From: Beijerinckiaceae bacterium
Lineage (GTDB): Bacteria > Pseudomonadota > Alphaproteobacteria > Rhizobiales > Beijerinckiaceae
DNA: 64,000 nucleotides
Direction: 5' to 3'
Assembly (NCBI GenBank): GCA_019745195.1
Contig: JAIETL010000002.1
Span: forward strand, 62,001 to 126,000
The notes beneath the pieces are model-generated. The model saw nothing but the letters and a program-made list of their open reading frames with translations. It did not search any database and was not told the DNA's origin. How positions within the stretch are numbered: position 1 is the stretch's first letter; every line of letters begins with the position of its first letter. Positions 17,066 through 25,677 of the stretch are shown here, one piece after another. The position numbers and the translations under genes are program-made.

Positions 17066-18349
17066 ATGCCCCTTGCCGAAAAACCCGTGCCTGAACGCCG
17101 GCTCGCCATGAACGAGACCCTCGCCATCGCCCGGCTCGGCCAGCGCGGCGACGGCATCGCCGAGGCGCCCGAGGGACCGGTATTCGTGCCCTACACGTTG
17201 CCGGGCGAGACCGTCCGCGTGGTGCGCGACGGCGAGCGCGGCCAGCTCGTCGAGATCATTGCGCCGGCCTCCTCGCGTATCGCCGCGATCTGCCCGCTGT
17301 TCACGCGCTGCGGCGGCTGCGCCGCCCAGCACATGGAGGAGGGGCTCTATCGCGTCTGGAAGCGCAGTCAGGTCGTCACGGCGCTTGAGCGCGCCGGCAT
17401 CGAGGCTCCGGTGGCCGATGTCGTCGATGCGCATGGCGCAGGCCGCAGGCGCGTCACCTTCCACGCACGCAGGGAAGGCCTCGGCATGATGGTCGGCTTC
17501 ATGGCGGCGCGGACGCATGATCTCGTCGCCGTCGAAGCCTGCCCGGTGCTGAGCCTCGGCCTCGCCCGCGCACCAGCCGTCGCGCAGCTCCTCGCCAACC
17601 GGCTCGGCGGCTCCAACAAGCCGCTCGACATCCAGATCACGGCGTCCGACGCCGGGCTCGACGTCGATATCCGCGGCCATGGTCCCGCAGGCGACACGCT
17701 CCGGCTCTCGCTCACAGAAGCGGCCGGGCGGCTCGATCTGGCCCGCCTCTCGATGCATGGCGAGATCGTGGTCGAGCGCCGCCCGCCGCAGCAGTCTATG
17801 GGCAAGGCCATGGTCGCGCCCGCGCCCGGCGGCTTCCTGCAGGCTACGATTACCGGCGAGGAGACGGTCGCGGCGCTGGTGCTGGCCGCCCTGCCCAAGA
17901 AGGGCAAGCGCGCCGCCGACCTGTTCTCCGGCTGCGGGCCGATCGCCTTTCGGCTGGCGGAGCGCATGCAGGTCCTTGCGGTCGAGAGCGACAAGGCGGC
18001 GATGTCGGCGCTGGCGCGGGCGGCGAGCATGACGCAGGGCTTGAAGCCCATCGCGACGGAAACCCGCGACCTGTTCCGCCGACCGCTGCTGGAGCATGAG
18101 CTCCAAGCGTTCGACGCGGTCGTGCTCGATCCGCCGCGCGCCGGGGCCGAAGCGCAAGTGCGCCGGCTCGCGGCCTCGACGGTGGGCACGGTGATCTATG
18201 TCTCATGCGATGTCGGCAGCTTTGCCCGCGACGCCGCGATCCTGATCGCGGGCGGCTATGCGCTGGAGGGCGTCACACCGGTCGACCAGTTCCGCTATTC
18301 CGCCCATATCGAACTGGTCGGCGTGTTCAGGCGCGCTGGCGCGCGTTGA
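17066..18349 (+). CDS. 23S rRNA (uracil-5-)-methyltransferase-like, RlmD/RumA family
   Basis: 427 residues (an alternative start at 17108, MNETLAIARLG, is plausible). A TRAM-like domain occupies the first 60 residues. An Fe-S cluster motif C-x5-C-x2-C (CPLFTRCGGC) with a distal Cys in VEACPVL fits the [4Fe-4S] cluster of RumA. The catalytic domain shows DLFSGCGPIAFRL (SAM site), VLDPPRAGA, and the nucleophile segment YVSCDVGSFARDA. Such enzymes make m5U in 23S rRNA or, in some branches, tRNA. In alphaproteobacteria this gene often sits beside tlyA; here tlyA is 8 kb away. Divergent from cysK. Confidence 0.85.
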   Translation: MPLAEKPVPERRLAMNETLAIARLGQRGDGIAEAPEGPVFVPYTLPGETVRVVRDGERGQLVEIIAPASSRIAAICPLFTRCGGCAAQHMEEGLYRVWKRSQVVTALERAGIEAPVADVVDAHGAGRRRVTFHARREGLGMMVGFMAARTHDLVAVEACPVLSLGLARAPAVAQLLANRLGGSNKPLDIQITASDAGLDVDIRGHGPAGDTLRLSLTEAAGRLDLARLSMHGEIVVERRPPQQSMGKAMVAPAPGGFLQATITGEETVAALVLAALPKKGKRAADLFSGCGPIAFRLAERMQVLAVESDKAAMSALARAASMTQGLKPIATETRDLFRRPLLEHELQAFDAVVLDPPRAGAEAQVRRLAASTVGTVIYVSCDVGSFARDAAILIAGGYALEGVTPVDQFRYSAHIELVGVFRRAGAR

Positions 18350-18363
18350 TGCTAGGGGGACCG

Positions 18364-19776
18364 ATGAGCAGCGATATCCTCGAGCAGATGGCCGCGATCG
18401 TCGGCGCGAAAAACCTCGTCACGCAAGCCGACGCCATGGTCCCCTACCTCAAGGAATGGCGCGACCTGTTCCGCGGCACGGCGCGGGCCGTGGTCCGGCC
18501 GGGTTCGACGGCCGAGGTCGCGGCGCTGGTCAAGCTCGCGGCGGCGACAGGCACGGCCCTGGTGCCCCAGGGCGGCAATACCGGGCTCGTCGGCGGCCAG
18601 ATCCCGATCGCGGAGGGCCGCGAGATCATTTTGTCGCTGCAGCGGCTCGACAAGGTTCGCTCGGTCGACCCCGACAGCGACACGATGACGGTCGAGGCCG
18701 GCGTCACGCTCCAGCGCGCGCAGGACGCCGCCGAGGCCGCCGGACGGCTGTTCCCGCTCTCGCTGGCGTCGGAAGGGTCATGCACCATTGGCGGCAATCT
18801 CTCGACAAATGCCGGCGGCACGGCCGTGCTGGCCTATGGCAACGCCCGCGAGCTCTGCATGGGACTGGAGGTCGTGCTGGCGGACGGCCAAATCTGGAAT
18901 GGCCTGCGCAGCTTGCGCAAGGACAACACCGGCTATGATCTGAAGAACCTCTTCATCGGCGCGGAAGGCACGCTCGGCATCATCACGGCCGCCGTGCTCA
19001 AGCTCTTTCCGCTGCCCGCCGCGCGCGCCACCGCCTTCCTCGCGGTGCCGAGCCCCGAGGCCGCGCTGGCGCTTCTGAACGCCGCCAAGGCTGGCGCGGG
19101 CGGAACCGTGACCACCTTCGAGCTGATGTCGCGCTTCTGCATCGAGATGGTGCTGCGCCATGCCTCGGGCGCGCGCGATCCGCTGTCGGAGCCCTCGCCC
19201 TGGTATGTGCTGATGGAGCTGTCCTCGCAGTCGCCGACCGGGCTCGACGAGGCGGCCGAGACGTTTCTGGGCGCGGCGCTGGAGCGCGGTCTCGTCACCG
19301 ATGCGGTGCTGGCGGGCTCGCTTGGTCAGCGCGCCGATTTCTGGAAGCTGCGCGAGATGCTGTCGGAGGTGCAGACCCATGAGGGCGGCTCGATCAAGCA
19401 CGATGTCTCGGTGCCACTGCACGCCGTGCCGGCGTTCATCGCCCGCGCCTGCGAGGTCGTCACCGCGATGGTTTCCGGCTGCCGGCCCGTGCCCTTCGGC
19501 CATATGGGCGACGGCAACATCCACTTCAACGTGAGCCAGCCGGTGGGGGCCGACAAGGCCGCCTTCATCGCGCGCTGGAGCGAGATGAATGCAGCGGTCC
19601 ACGCGATCGTCAGCGAACTGCACGGCTCGATCTCGGCCGAGCACGGCATCGGCCGCCTGAAGCGCGATCTGCTGCCGGGCGTCAAGGATCCGGTCGAACT
19701 CGCGCTGATGCGGACGCTCAAGGCGACGCTGGACCCGCGGGGGATTTTGAACCCGGGGGCGGTGCTGGCAGATTGA
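18364..19776 (+). CDS. FAD-binding oxidoreductase, D-2-hydroxyglutarate/D-lactate dehydrogenase type
   Basis: 470 residues from the ATG at 18364, preceded by AGGGGGA. It has a FAD_binding_4 (PCMH/VAO) domain with RPGSTAEVAALVKLAAATG, PQGGNTGLVGGQIP and the FAD-contact GGNLSTNAGGTAVLAYGNAR, then FAD-oxidase_C with PVPFGHMGDGNIHFNV and SISAEHGIGRLKRDLLPGVK. The order and the HxxDGN..H / EHGIG residues match D2HGDH and D-lactate dehydrogenases of the GlcD family. It oxidises a D-2-hydroxyacid to the 2-oxoacid. It follows the RNA methyltransferase by 14 bases and may be cotranscribed. It is a distant paralogue of glcD at 49387. Confidence 0.9.
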   Translation: MSSDILEQMAAIVGAKNLVTQADAMVPYLKEWRDLFRGTARAVVRPGSTAEVAALVKLAAATGTALVPQGGNTGLVGGQIPIAEGREIILSLQRLDKVRSVDPDSDTMTVEAGVTLQRAQDAAEAAGRLFPLSLASEGSCTIGGNLSTNAGGTAVLAYGNARELCMGLEVVLADGQIWNGLRSLRKDNTGYDLKNLFIGAEGTLGIITAAVLKLFPLPAARATAFLAVPSPEAALALLNAAKAGAGGTVTTFELMSRFCIEMVLRHASGARDPLSEPSPWYVLMELSSQSPTGLDEAAETFLGAALERGLVTDAVLAGSLGQRADFWKLREMLSEVQTHEGGSIKHDVSVPLHAVPAFIARACEVVTAMVSGCRPVPFGHMGDGNIHFNVSQPVGADKAAFIARWSEMNAAVHAIVSELHGSISAEHGIGRLKRDLLPGVKDPVELALMRTLKATLDPRGILNPGAVLAD

Positions 19777-19874
19777 GTTCCAACAGTTTGTCTTGTTTTC
19801 GGCCTCTGGTGTTGGAACTTGTTTCCTGTTAGGTTCCAACAGTTGAGGCCCATCTGAGCCGCCAGTGTTGGAAC
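19777..19874. promoter_or_regulatory. Two tandem 9-bp inverted repeats with 56-base periodicity
   Basis: Four matching half-sites fill the gap between two genes: TTCCAACA at 19778 and 19834, and TGTTGGAA at 19810 and 19866. Each pair forms GTTCCAACA-N24-TGTTGGAAC, a perfect 9-bp stem, and the two units repeat with a 56-base period although their loops differ. The first begins on the base after the stop of the FAD oxidoreductase; the second ends five bases before the ATG of the GSU2403-type gene. Operator pair, RNA structure or recombination target are all possible. The T-rich tract after the first stem could also make it a weak terminator. Confidence 0.7.
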
Positions 19875-19878
19875 CGCG

Positions 19879-20898
19879 ATGCGCGAACTGGACAATGACC
19901 AGCGCCGGGAGATGATCAACGCCCGGCAGCGCTACGCCGTATGCCGCGAGGCGGAAGAACGGCTAGCGAAATATCGCGGCTCGATGGTCTGGTCGGCCAG
20001 CAAGGGCACCGATTATCTGCTCCGCAGCTTCTATCCGGATGAGGGCGGGCCGCGCCGGCAAATCTCTCTGGGGCCGCGTTCGCCGCAGACAGAGACGATC
20101 AAGCAGGAGTTCGATGCCGGCCGCGCGGCCGCCCGGAGACGCCACAAGGCCAGCCGGGCGGCGCTGGAGCGTCAGGCGGCGATCGTGCGCGCGATCGGAC
20201 TTGGCCGCGTCCCCCTGACCGCCGCACGGATCATCCGCGCCATCGACGATGCCGGCCTGCTCGGGCGGGGCCTGAAAATCGTCGGCACGAATGCATTGTT
20301 CGCTTACGAGGCTGCCGCCGGCGTCTTCGTCGATTCCGAGGTCACGACGACGCAGGACATCGATCTGCTGTTCGACGCCCGTCGCGAACTGGGCTTCGTC
20401 GCAAGCAAAGTCGTGGGCCGCGAAGGCTTGCTTGGTCTCCTGAAAGGGGTCGACGCCAGTTTCGCGCGAAGTCGCGAGAGTTTTCGCGCCGCCAATGACG
20501 AGGGTTATCTGGTCGATCTGATCCGGCCGGAGACGAATCCGCCTTGGCAGGGCGTTCGCGAGACCCTGTCCGAGGCGGAGGGCGACCTCTCGGCCGTCGC
20601 GATCGAGGGGCTCGAATGGCTGGAGAACGCGCCGCCTTTCGAGGCCGCCGCGATCGACGAAAAGGGTATGCCGCTACGGATGATAGCGGTCGATCCGCGC
20701 GTCTTCGCCGCGCACAAGCTCTGGCTGTCGCGAAAGCTGGATCGCGATCCGCTCAAGCGTTCGCGCGATGCGGCGCAGGCGAGGGCGGTCGGGCAGATCG
20801 TGCGCACGCATCTGACGCATCTTCGCCCCAGCATTCGCGAGATGTCGGTTCTGCCACGCGCGGTCTTTGATGCGGCTCTTCCGCTGTTTGACCGCTAA
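19879..20898 (+). CDS. GSU2403-family nucleotidyltransferase-fold protein
   Basis: 339 residues. The N-terminal 110 residues are basic and helical (RQRYAVCREAEERLAKYRGS, then many Arg/Lys/Ala). From about residue 134 the sequence resembles a minimal Pol-beta nucleotidyltransferase: IVGTNALFAYEAAAGVF (the G-T/S helix) and TTTQDIDLLFDAR with the D-x-D metal pair. The C-terminal half has FAAHKLWLSRKLDRDPLKR and ends in a helical tail. The family is widespread but its biochemical function is not established to my knowledge. It stands alone behind two tandem inverted repeats (19777-19874). Toxin-type or regulatory nucleotidylation is a guess from the fold only. Confidence 0.8.
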   Translation: MRELDNDQRREMINARQRYAVCREAEERLAKYRGSMVWSASKGTDYLLRSFYPDEGGPRRQISLGPRSPQTETIKQEFDAGRAAARRRHKASRAALERQAAIVRAIGLGRVPLTAARIIRAIDDAGLLGRGLKIVGTNALFAYEAAAGVFVDSEVTTTQDIDLLFDARRELGFVASKVVGREGLLGLLKGVDASFARSRESFRAANDEGYLVDLIRPETNPPWQGVRETLSEAEGDLSAVAIEGLEWLENAPPFEAAAIDEKGMPLRMIAVDPRVFAAHKLWLSRKLDRDPLKRSRDAAQARAVGQIVRTHLTHLRPSIREMSVLPRAVFDAALPLFDR

Positions 20899-20935
20899 CC
20901 CTCGTCCTGGATGCCTCATTCAAGCCGAGGACGAT

Positions 20936-22126
20936 CTATTGCAGATCGGCGAAGGCCTGCCGCAGCCGCGCCGCGGCCTCGGCCACGACGGCGCGCGGCG
21001 TCGCGAGGTTGAAGCGCAGGAAGCTGTCGCCGCCGAGCCCGAAGCTGGGGCCGTGATTGACCGCGATGCGCGCCTGTTTCTCGATGCGGGTGGTGAATTC
21101 CTTCGGCGTCATGCCGGTTCCCGAAAAATCGACCCAGGCCAGATAGGTCGCCTCCAGCGGCATCGAGCGGACGCCCGGAATGGCGTTCACGGCCTCGTCG
21201 AACAGGTGTCGGTTGCCGTCGAGATAGGCCGTGAGCGCGTCGACCCAGGCCGCGCCGTCTTCGCTGTAGGCGGCAGCCGCCATCATCATGCCGAACGAGT
21301 TCGGCGAGATGCCGAGCGCGTTCATCCGCGCCTGGAAAGGCGCGCGCAGGCCCTCATGCGGGATGATGACGTTGCCGATATGGGCGCCGGCGATGTTGAA
21401 GGTCTTGGTCGTGGCCGTCATCATCACCAGCCGGTCGAGGATGTCGGGCGCGGCGAGCGGCATGACGGTGTGCGTCTGGCCCGGCATCAGCAGGTCGTGG
21501 TGGATCTCGTCGGAGACCAGCATCAGATCGTGGCGCAGGCAGAAATCGGCGATGGCGCGCAGCTCCTCGCGGGTCCAGACCCGGCCGCCGGGATTATGGG
21601 GCGAGCACAGGATGAACATCGACTCGTTGCCGGTCATCGCTGCGTCCCAGCCGGCGATGTCGAGGACGTAGCGACCCTCGTCGAGCGCGAGCGGGCATTC
21701 CACCACCTGCCGGCCGCAGGCTTTCACGATGCGCGCGAAGGCGTGGTAGACCGGCGTCATCAGCACGACGCCGTCGCCGGGTTTCGTATAGGCCTCGACG
21801 CAGAGGGCCGTGCCGTTGACCAGCCCGTGCGTGGTGAAGATCGAGGCGGGCTCGACCTCCCAGCCATGGCGCGTCTTCATCCACCAGCGGATGGCGTCGC
21901 GGCTTGCCCTGTCGTCGCCGAAGTAGCCGTAGACGCCGTGCCGGGCCATGTCCTCCAGAGCCGTCTGAACGCATGCCGGCGGCCGGAAATCCATGTCCGC
22001 GACCCACATCGCGATGCCGTCAGCCGCCGAGACCCCGTAGACGCCCTCCATCATGTCCCATTTGGCCGAGTGCGTGCCGCGGCGGTCGATCGGCAGGTCG
22101 AAATCGGGCTTGGTCGTCATCGTCAT
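20936..22126 (-). CDS. PatB/MalY-type PLP-dependent C-S lyase or aminotransferase
   Basis: 396 residues from the ATG at 22126 (another ATG six bases later). A class I/II aminotransferase fold of the MalY/PatB branch, whose members cleave cystathionine or related C-S bonds or act as aminotransferases. Branch marks: DRRGTHSAKWDMM at the start, MWVADMDFRPPACVQTAL, GVYGYFG, the active-site run SPHNPGGRVWTREEL, LMLVSDEIHHDLL, and the PLP Lys in TATTKTFNIAGAHIGNV. Cytoplasmic. It lies downstream of the gamma-glutamyltransferase gene on the same strand (gap about 100 bases), so a link through glutathione or cysteine-conjugate breakdown is reasonable but unproven. Confidence 0.85.
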   Translation of the reverse strand: MTMTTKPDFDLPIDRRGTHSAKWDMMEGVYGVSAADGIAMWVADMDFRPPACVQTALEDMARHGVYGYFGDDRASRDAIRWWMKTRHGWEVEPASIFTTHGLVNGTALCVEAYTKPGDGVVLMTPVYHAFARIVKACGRQVVECPLALDEGRYVLDIAGWDAAMTGNESMFILCSPHNPGGRVWTREELRAIADFCLRHDLMLVSDEIHHDLLMPGQTHTVMPLAAPDILDRLVMMTATTKTFNIAGAHIGNVIIPHEGLRAPFQARMNALGISPNSFGMMMAAAAYSEDGAAWVDALTAYLDGNRHLFDEAVNAIPGVRSMPLEATYLAWVDFSGTGMTPKEFTTRIEKQARIAVNHGPSFGLGGDSFLRFNLATPRAVVAEAAARLRQAFADLQ

Positions 22127-22230
22127 CGCTTCGGCTCGCGCGGCAGGATCGGCGGTCAAGAATATTGTTCTACGTTGGCCCTCATAAAGGGAAAACCATT
22201 CTCCGTGAAGGGCGGGCCAGGAGCCGCCCC

Positions 22231-23829
22231 TCAGGGCGTCGCGACATAGCCGTCGCGCCTCGGATCGGCCGCGCCGGTTAGCACCCCCGTCGCCGGATCG
22301 CGCGACACCGCCTGCATGCCGCCGCATTTCATCGTCCAGCCGACATCGAAGGCCTCGACGGCGTGGCCGCGCGCGACCAGCCCCGCGATCGTCTCCGGCG
22401 CGATGCGGTTCTCGGCCTGGATGAAGCGCCCGTCCCAAAGGCGGGCGCGCGGAGCCTCGATCGCCGCCTGCAGCGGCAATCCGAAATCGAGATGCTGCAC
22501 CATCGCCTGCACCTGCGTCTGCAGGATGCCGTAGGAGCCCGGCGTGCCGAGCGCGAGTACGGGCTTTCCGTCTTTTGTGGAGATGCTGGGCGACATGCAC
22601 ATCGGCAGTTCGGAGCCTGCCTTCGAGCGGTTGGGGCTGTCGGGCTGGACGTCGGCCCAATACAGGAAGTTGTTGAGGCACAGGCCAGTGCCCGGCACCA
22701 CGACGCCGCTGCCGAAGGGGCTGCCGATGCTGTTGGTGATACAGATGAGGTTGCCGTCGTCGTCGCCGATCGAGAGCGAGGTGGTGTGGGCCGGGTCCTC
22801 GCCGTCCGACGGCGTCCATTGCTCGGTCGGGCCGGCGATTGGCTTTCCATCGCGGAGGCGGGCGCGAAGCCGCTCGACGAAGGCGTCGGACAGGATTTCG
22901 GCGAGCTTCTCCGGCGCGGGATTGTTGTGGGCGATGCGCACGCCGGCGGCGAGGCGGATGGCGCGGTAGACGAGGTCGAGATGGTCTGGTCCGTCCTTCG
23001 CCAGCCTGCCTAGCTCGAAGCCGTCGAGGATGCGCAGCGAGAGCAGGAACTGGAACGCCTCGCAGGCCGGCGGCGGCACATGGATGGTCCGGCCGCGATA
23101 GGACGCGACAAGCGGCTCGCGCCAGCGCGGCGCGACGGCGGCGAGATCGGCCATCGTGATCGTGCCGCCAAGCGCCGCCAGATGATCGACGATGCGCTGG
23201 CCGAGCGGGCCGCGATAGAGATGATCGGGGCCTTTGGCTGCGATCTCGGAGAAAGTCCGCGCCAGATCGGGCTGGCGCAGCACCTGGCCAAGCTTCACGG
23301 GTCCACCATCGGACAGATAGACCGCCGCGAAAGCCGGATAAAACTCGGGGTAGGCCTCCAGCAGCGGCGCCTGCTCGTTGAACTCGGCGACGCCGAACTC
23401 CGCCAGCGGAAAACCGTCCCGCGCCAGCGCGATCGCCGGGGCGAGGATGTCGGCCAGCGGCTTGCGACCGTAAGTCCTGGCGATCTCGCACCAGCCGGCG
23501 AGATTGCCCGGCATGGCGACCGCCTGCGCGCCGCGTTCGAGGTCCGAGCGCTTGCTGAAGCGCTCCGGCTGAAAACTCGCCTGGATCGGCGGCACGAAAT
23601 CGAGCACGCGCACCCGGCTTTCAACGGCGACCCACATCGTCGCCGAGCCCATGCCCGCAAGGCTCGACATGAAGGGCTCGACCACGTTGAGCGCCGCCGC
23701 CGTGGCGGCTGCCGCATCGAACGCGTTGCCGCCCTGCGCCAGCAGCCGCGCGCCGGCCTGCGCCGCCAGCGGATGGGCGGCGGCGACCATGCCGTGCAGG
23801 GAACTCATCGTCGGTCGGCGGCCATGCAT
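22231..23829 (-). CDS. ggt: Gamma-glutamyltransferase family protein
   Basis: 532 residues; GAGGAC is spaced well before the ATG at 23829. An Ntn-hydrolase proenzyme that cleaves itself into large and small subunits. The expected new N-terminal nucleophile is the Thr in AHTTSLSIGDDDGNL (about residue 349). Other marks: AAHPLAAQAGARLLAQGGNA, AAAATAAALNVVEPFMSSLAGMG, and GGMQAVSRDPATGVLTGAADPRRDG at the end. No signal peptide is visible, so it may be cytoplasmic, unlike periplasmic E. coli Ggt. Canonical Ggt reads T-T-H-x-S after the cleavage site; here it is T-T-S-L-S, so a cephalosporin-acylase-like or other gamma-glutamyl substrate is possible. Confidence 0.85.
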   Translation of the reverse strand: MHGRRPTMSSLHGMVAAAHPLAAQAGARLLAQGGNAFDAAAATAAALNVVEPFMSSLAGMGSATMWVAVESRVRVLDFVPPIQASFQPERFSKRSDLERGAQAVAMPGNLAGWCEIARTYGRKPLADILAPAIALARDGFPLAEFGVAEFNEQAPLLEAYPEFYPAFAAVYLSDGGPVKLGQVLRQPDLARTFSEIAAKGPDHLYRGPLGQRIVDHLAALGGTITMADLAAVAPRWREPLVASYRGRTIHVPPPACEAFQFLLSLRILDGFELGRLAKDGPDHLDLVYRAIRLAAGVRIAHNNPAPEKLAEILSDAFVERLRARLRDGKPIAGPTEQWTPSDGEDPAHTTSLSIGDDDGNLICITNSIGSPFGSGVVVPGTGLCLNNFLYWADVQPDSPNRSKAGSELPMCMSPSISTKDGKPVLALGTPGSYGILQTQVQAMVQHLDFGLPLQAAIEAPRARLWDGRFIQAENRIAPETIAGLVARGHAVEAFDVGWTMKCGGMQAVSRDPATGVLTGAADPRRDGYVATP

Positions 23830-24072
23830 CGTCGTCGTCCTCGCGGCTGCGGTCTGCTGCGATCAGAGCACAGATCGAGCGGCCGGGCAGGGGCGCCGGC
23901 CCCGCATTCGCGCGTATCCGGCGTGCCGTTCCTGCATGGCCGGGCGGGTGAAGTCGCGTGCCGCTCGCGGCTGGCGTCGATCTTGCTGGGCACGTCGGGG
24001 AGACGCTTAAGGCTCGGTTAACCATGTCGGCCGAGCCTGTCACAACGGATAACCAAGCACGGGAGCCGCCTG

Positions 24073-24324
24073 ATGGATGCGTTCACCATGGTCATCGTCG
24101 CCTGCGTCGCGGGCGAGCCGAACTGCACGGCGGCGCATGTCAGCGAGATCGCCTTCACCACGGTCGAAGCCTGCGAGGCCCGCATCGACGACATCACCGC
24201 CGCGATGACGAAGGAATTCGGCAAGCGCGAGGGCTTCAAGGGCCGGCAGGTCAGTTACGATGTGAGTTGCATGGATCGCGCCCAGCTCAAGCAGAAATTC
24301 GGCATCGCCCAGGCAGATACCTGA
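24073..24324 (+). CDS. Small hypothetical protein with conserved cysteines
   Basis: 83 residues, not recognised. A short hydrophobic N-terminus (MDAFTMVIVACVAG) is followed by EPNCTAAHVSEIAF, VEACEARIDD, then a charged segment and VSYDVSCMDRAQLKQKFG. Four Cys residues suggest a small exported or disulfide-bonded protein, but no clear cleavage site is present. Codon use fits the genome. It converges on the SRAP gene, stops only seven bases apart. Confidence 0.6.
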   Translation: MDAFTMVIVACVAGEPNCTAAHVSEIAFTTVEACEARIDDITAAMTKEFGKREGFKGRQVSYDVSCMDRAQLKQKFGIAQADT

Positions 24325-24331
24325 CATTGCG

Positions 24332-25084
24332 TCAGAACAGGCTGCCCTGCCCATCTCCGCCTCGCGGCCGGCCTGCCGCCCGCACCGGAGCCGGCGGATT
24401 GTCCGCCGTTCCGTCGAACGCCTCCTGAACCTCCGGCCCGTCATGGGCGACCTTGTTCACGGCGTTGCCGATCCGCACCATCTCCAGCAGCTCGTCGGGC
24501 GGCGGCTGCAGCAGGGCCGCGACATGCTTGCCCTCGGCGCCGGGGTCGAGCCAGGCGTCGTGGTCGGCCGGATCGACGATCACCGGGCAGCGTTCATGGA
24601 TCGCCGACATCAGCCCGTTGGCAGGGCCGTTGACCAGCGCGACGGTGTCGATCTCCGAACCGTCGGGCGAATGCCAGGTTTCCCAGAGCGCCGCGAAAGC
24701 AAACAGGCCGCGGTCGGGCCGGCGGAAGAGATAAGCCCGGTTCTCGCTCCGGGGACCTGCGCCGATGCGATGCCATTCGTAGAAGCCGTCGGCCGGCATC
24801 AGGCAGCGCCGCCGCGTCAGCGCCGCCCGGAACGAGGGTTTCTCGGCCGCGCTCTCGCCGCGGATGTTGATCACCAGCGGAAAGCTCTTCAGGTCCTTGA
24901 CCCAGCCCGGGATGAAACCCCAGCGCATGAGGATGAACTGCCTCTCGCCGTCATGGGAACGCACGACCGGAACGGGCTGCGTCGGCGCGATGTTGTAGCG
25001 TGCGGGGAAGTTCGGCTGCTCGCGGTAGCGGAACAGCGCCCGCATCGCGTCGGGGGGCAAAGTGATCGCGTAGCGGCCGCACAT
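24332..25084 (-). CDS. SOS response-associated peptidase family protein (SRAP, HMCES/YedK type)
   Basis: 250 residues. The start at 25084 is fixed by the family: Met is removed so that Cys2 (MCGRYAIT) becomes the N-terminal residue that cross-links to abasic sites in single-stranded DNA. Other marks are RYNIAPTQPVPVV, MRWGFIPGWVKD, INIRGESAAEKPSFR, the Glu in MPADGFYEWHR, and the His in GLMSAIHERCPVI. It shields abasic sites and later releases itself. It overlaps nothing and is convergent with the small hypothetical gene. A longer upstream frame is rejected because it would bury Cys2. Confidence 0.9.
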   Translation of the reverse strand: MCGRYAITLPPDAMRALFRYREQPNFPARYNIAPTQPVPVVRSHDGERQFILMRWGFIPGWVKDLKSFPLVINIRGESAAEKPSFRAALTRRRCLMPADGFYEWHRIGAGPRSENRAYLFRRPDRGLFAFAALWETWHSPDGSEIDTVALVNGPANGLMSAIHERCPVIVDPADHDAWLDPGAEGKHVAALLQPPPDELLEMVRIGNAVNKVAHDGPEVQEAFDGTADNPPAPVRAAGRPRGGDGQGSLF

Positions 25085-25168
25085 GGCCCGGATATGGAAG
25101 CATCGAACCCGCCGAGCAACACTTTCTTTGTCTTTCGCCAAGCATAGTGGCCGCGATTTTCGGGGTTC

Positions 25169-25669
25169 ATGATGACCGTCTCCGCGCTGAGAGCGATGAG
25201 CATTGCCGTGGAGGACGCGCCCGTCGCGACAGCGACGCCGCAGCTCTCGACCGACTATCTCAACCGCTATGGCGAAGCGCTGATGCTGCTCGAGCTGGTT
25301 CCGATGGACCCGGGCATCGTCGATGATCTGAAGGCTTGGCGCGCCACCAGCTACCGCGAGCATTTCGAGGCGTCGCAACTGCGCTGCACGGCGTCGGCGC
25401 TCGCCGCCTATGAGCGGCTCGATCCCGCTTTCCGCAAAGGGTTCGAGGCGCTTTGCGTCTCGATGAACCGGCTGGTCTCGACCGTCACGGCGCTGCTCGC
25501 CGAACTTCCGCCCGAGCAGGATCCGACACCGATCGTCGATGTCGCGAGCGAGGCGCTGCGCAAGCTGATCGGCCGCGCGACGCAGTTCATCAACGCCAAT
25601 GGCGCGCTCGATGTCGCGGCCGCCGGCGGCCGCGATCTGCAGGACGAGATCGACGCGCTGTTCGCCTGA
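25169..25669 (+). CDS. Hypothetical helical protein
   Basis: 166 residues, no family recognised. It is largely alpha-helical by composition: YLNRYGEALMLLELVPMDPG, then DLKAWRATSYREHFEASQLR, a segment RKGFEALCVSMNRLVSTVTA, and a C-terminus of LRKLIGRATQFINANGALDV. No signal peptide, membrane segment or metal motif. Two adjacent ATGs open the gene (25169 and 25172). It is convergent with tlyA, eight bases apart, and divergent from the SRAP gene with 84 bases between starts. Good codon bias argues that it is real. Confidence 0.65.
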   Translation: MMTVSALRAMSIAVEDAPVATATPQLSTDYLNRYGEALMLLELVPMDPGIVDDLKAWRATSYREHFEASQLRCTASALAAYERLDPAFRKGFEALCVSMNRLVSTVTALLAELPPEQDPTPIVDVASEALRKLIGRATQFINANGALDVAAAGGRDLQDEIDALFA

Positions 25670-25677
25670 ACGCGGCC

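Noticed and set aside
19777-19830. First inverted repeat as a simple terminator of the FAD oxidoreductase
   Set aside because: Stem of 9 bp with a 24-base loop is poor for termination, and the second identical-arm unit is unexplained by it; kept as regulatory candidate.
20936-23491. Apparent 851-residue fusion in front of the PatB/MalY enzyme
   Set aside because: The upstream part is an out-of-frame reading of the gamma-glutamyltransferase gene on the same strand; the aminotransferase starts at 22126.
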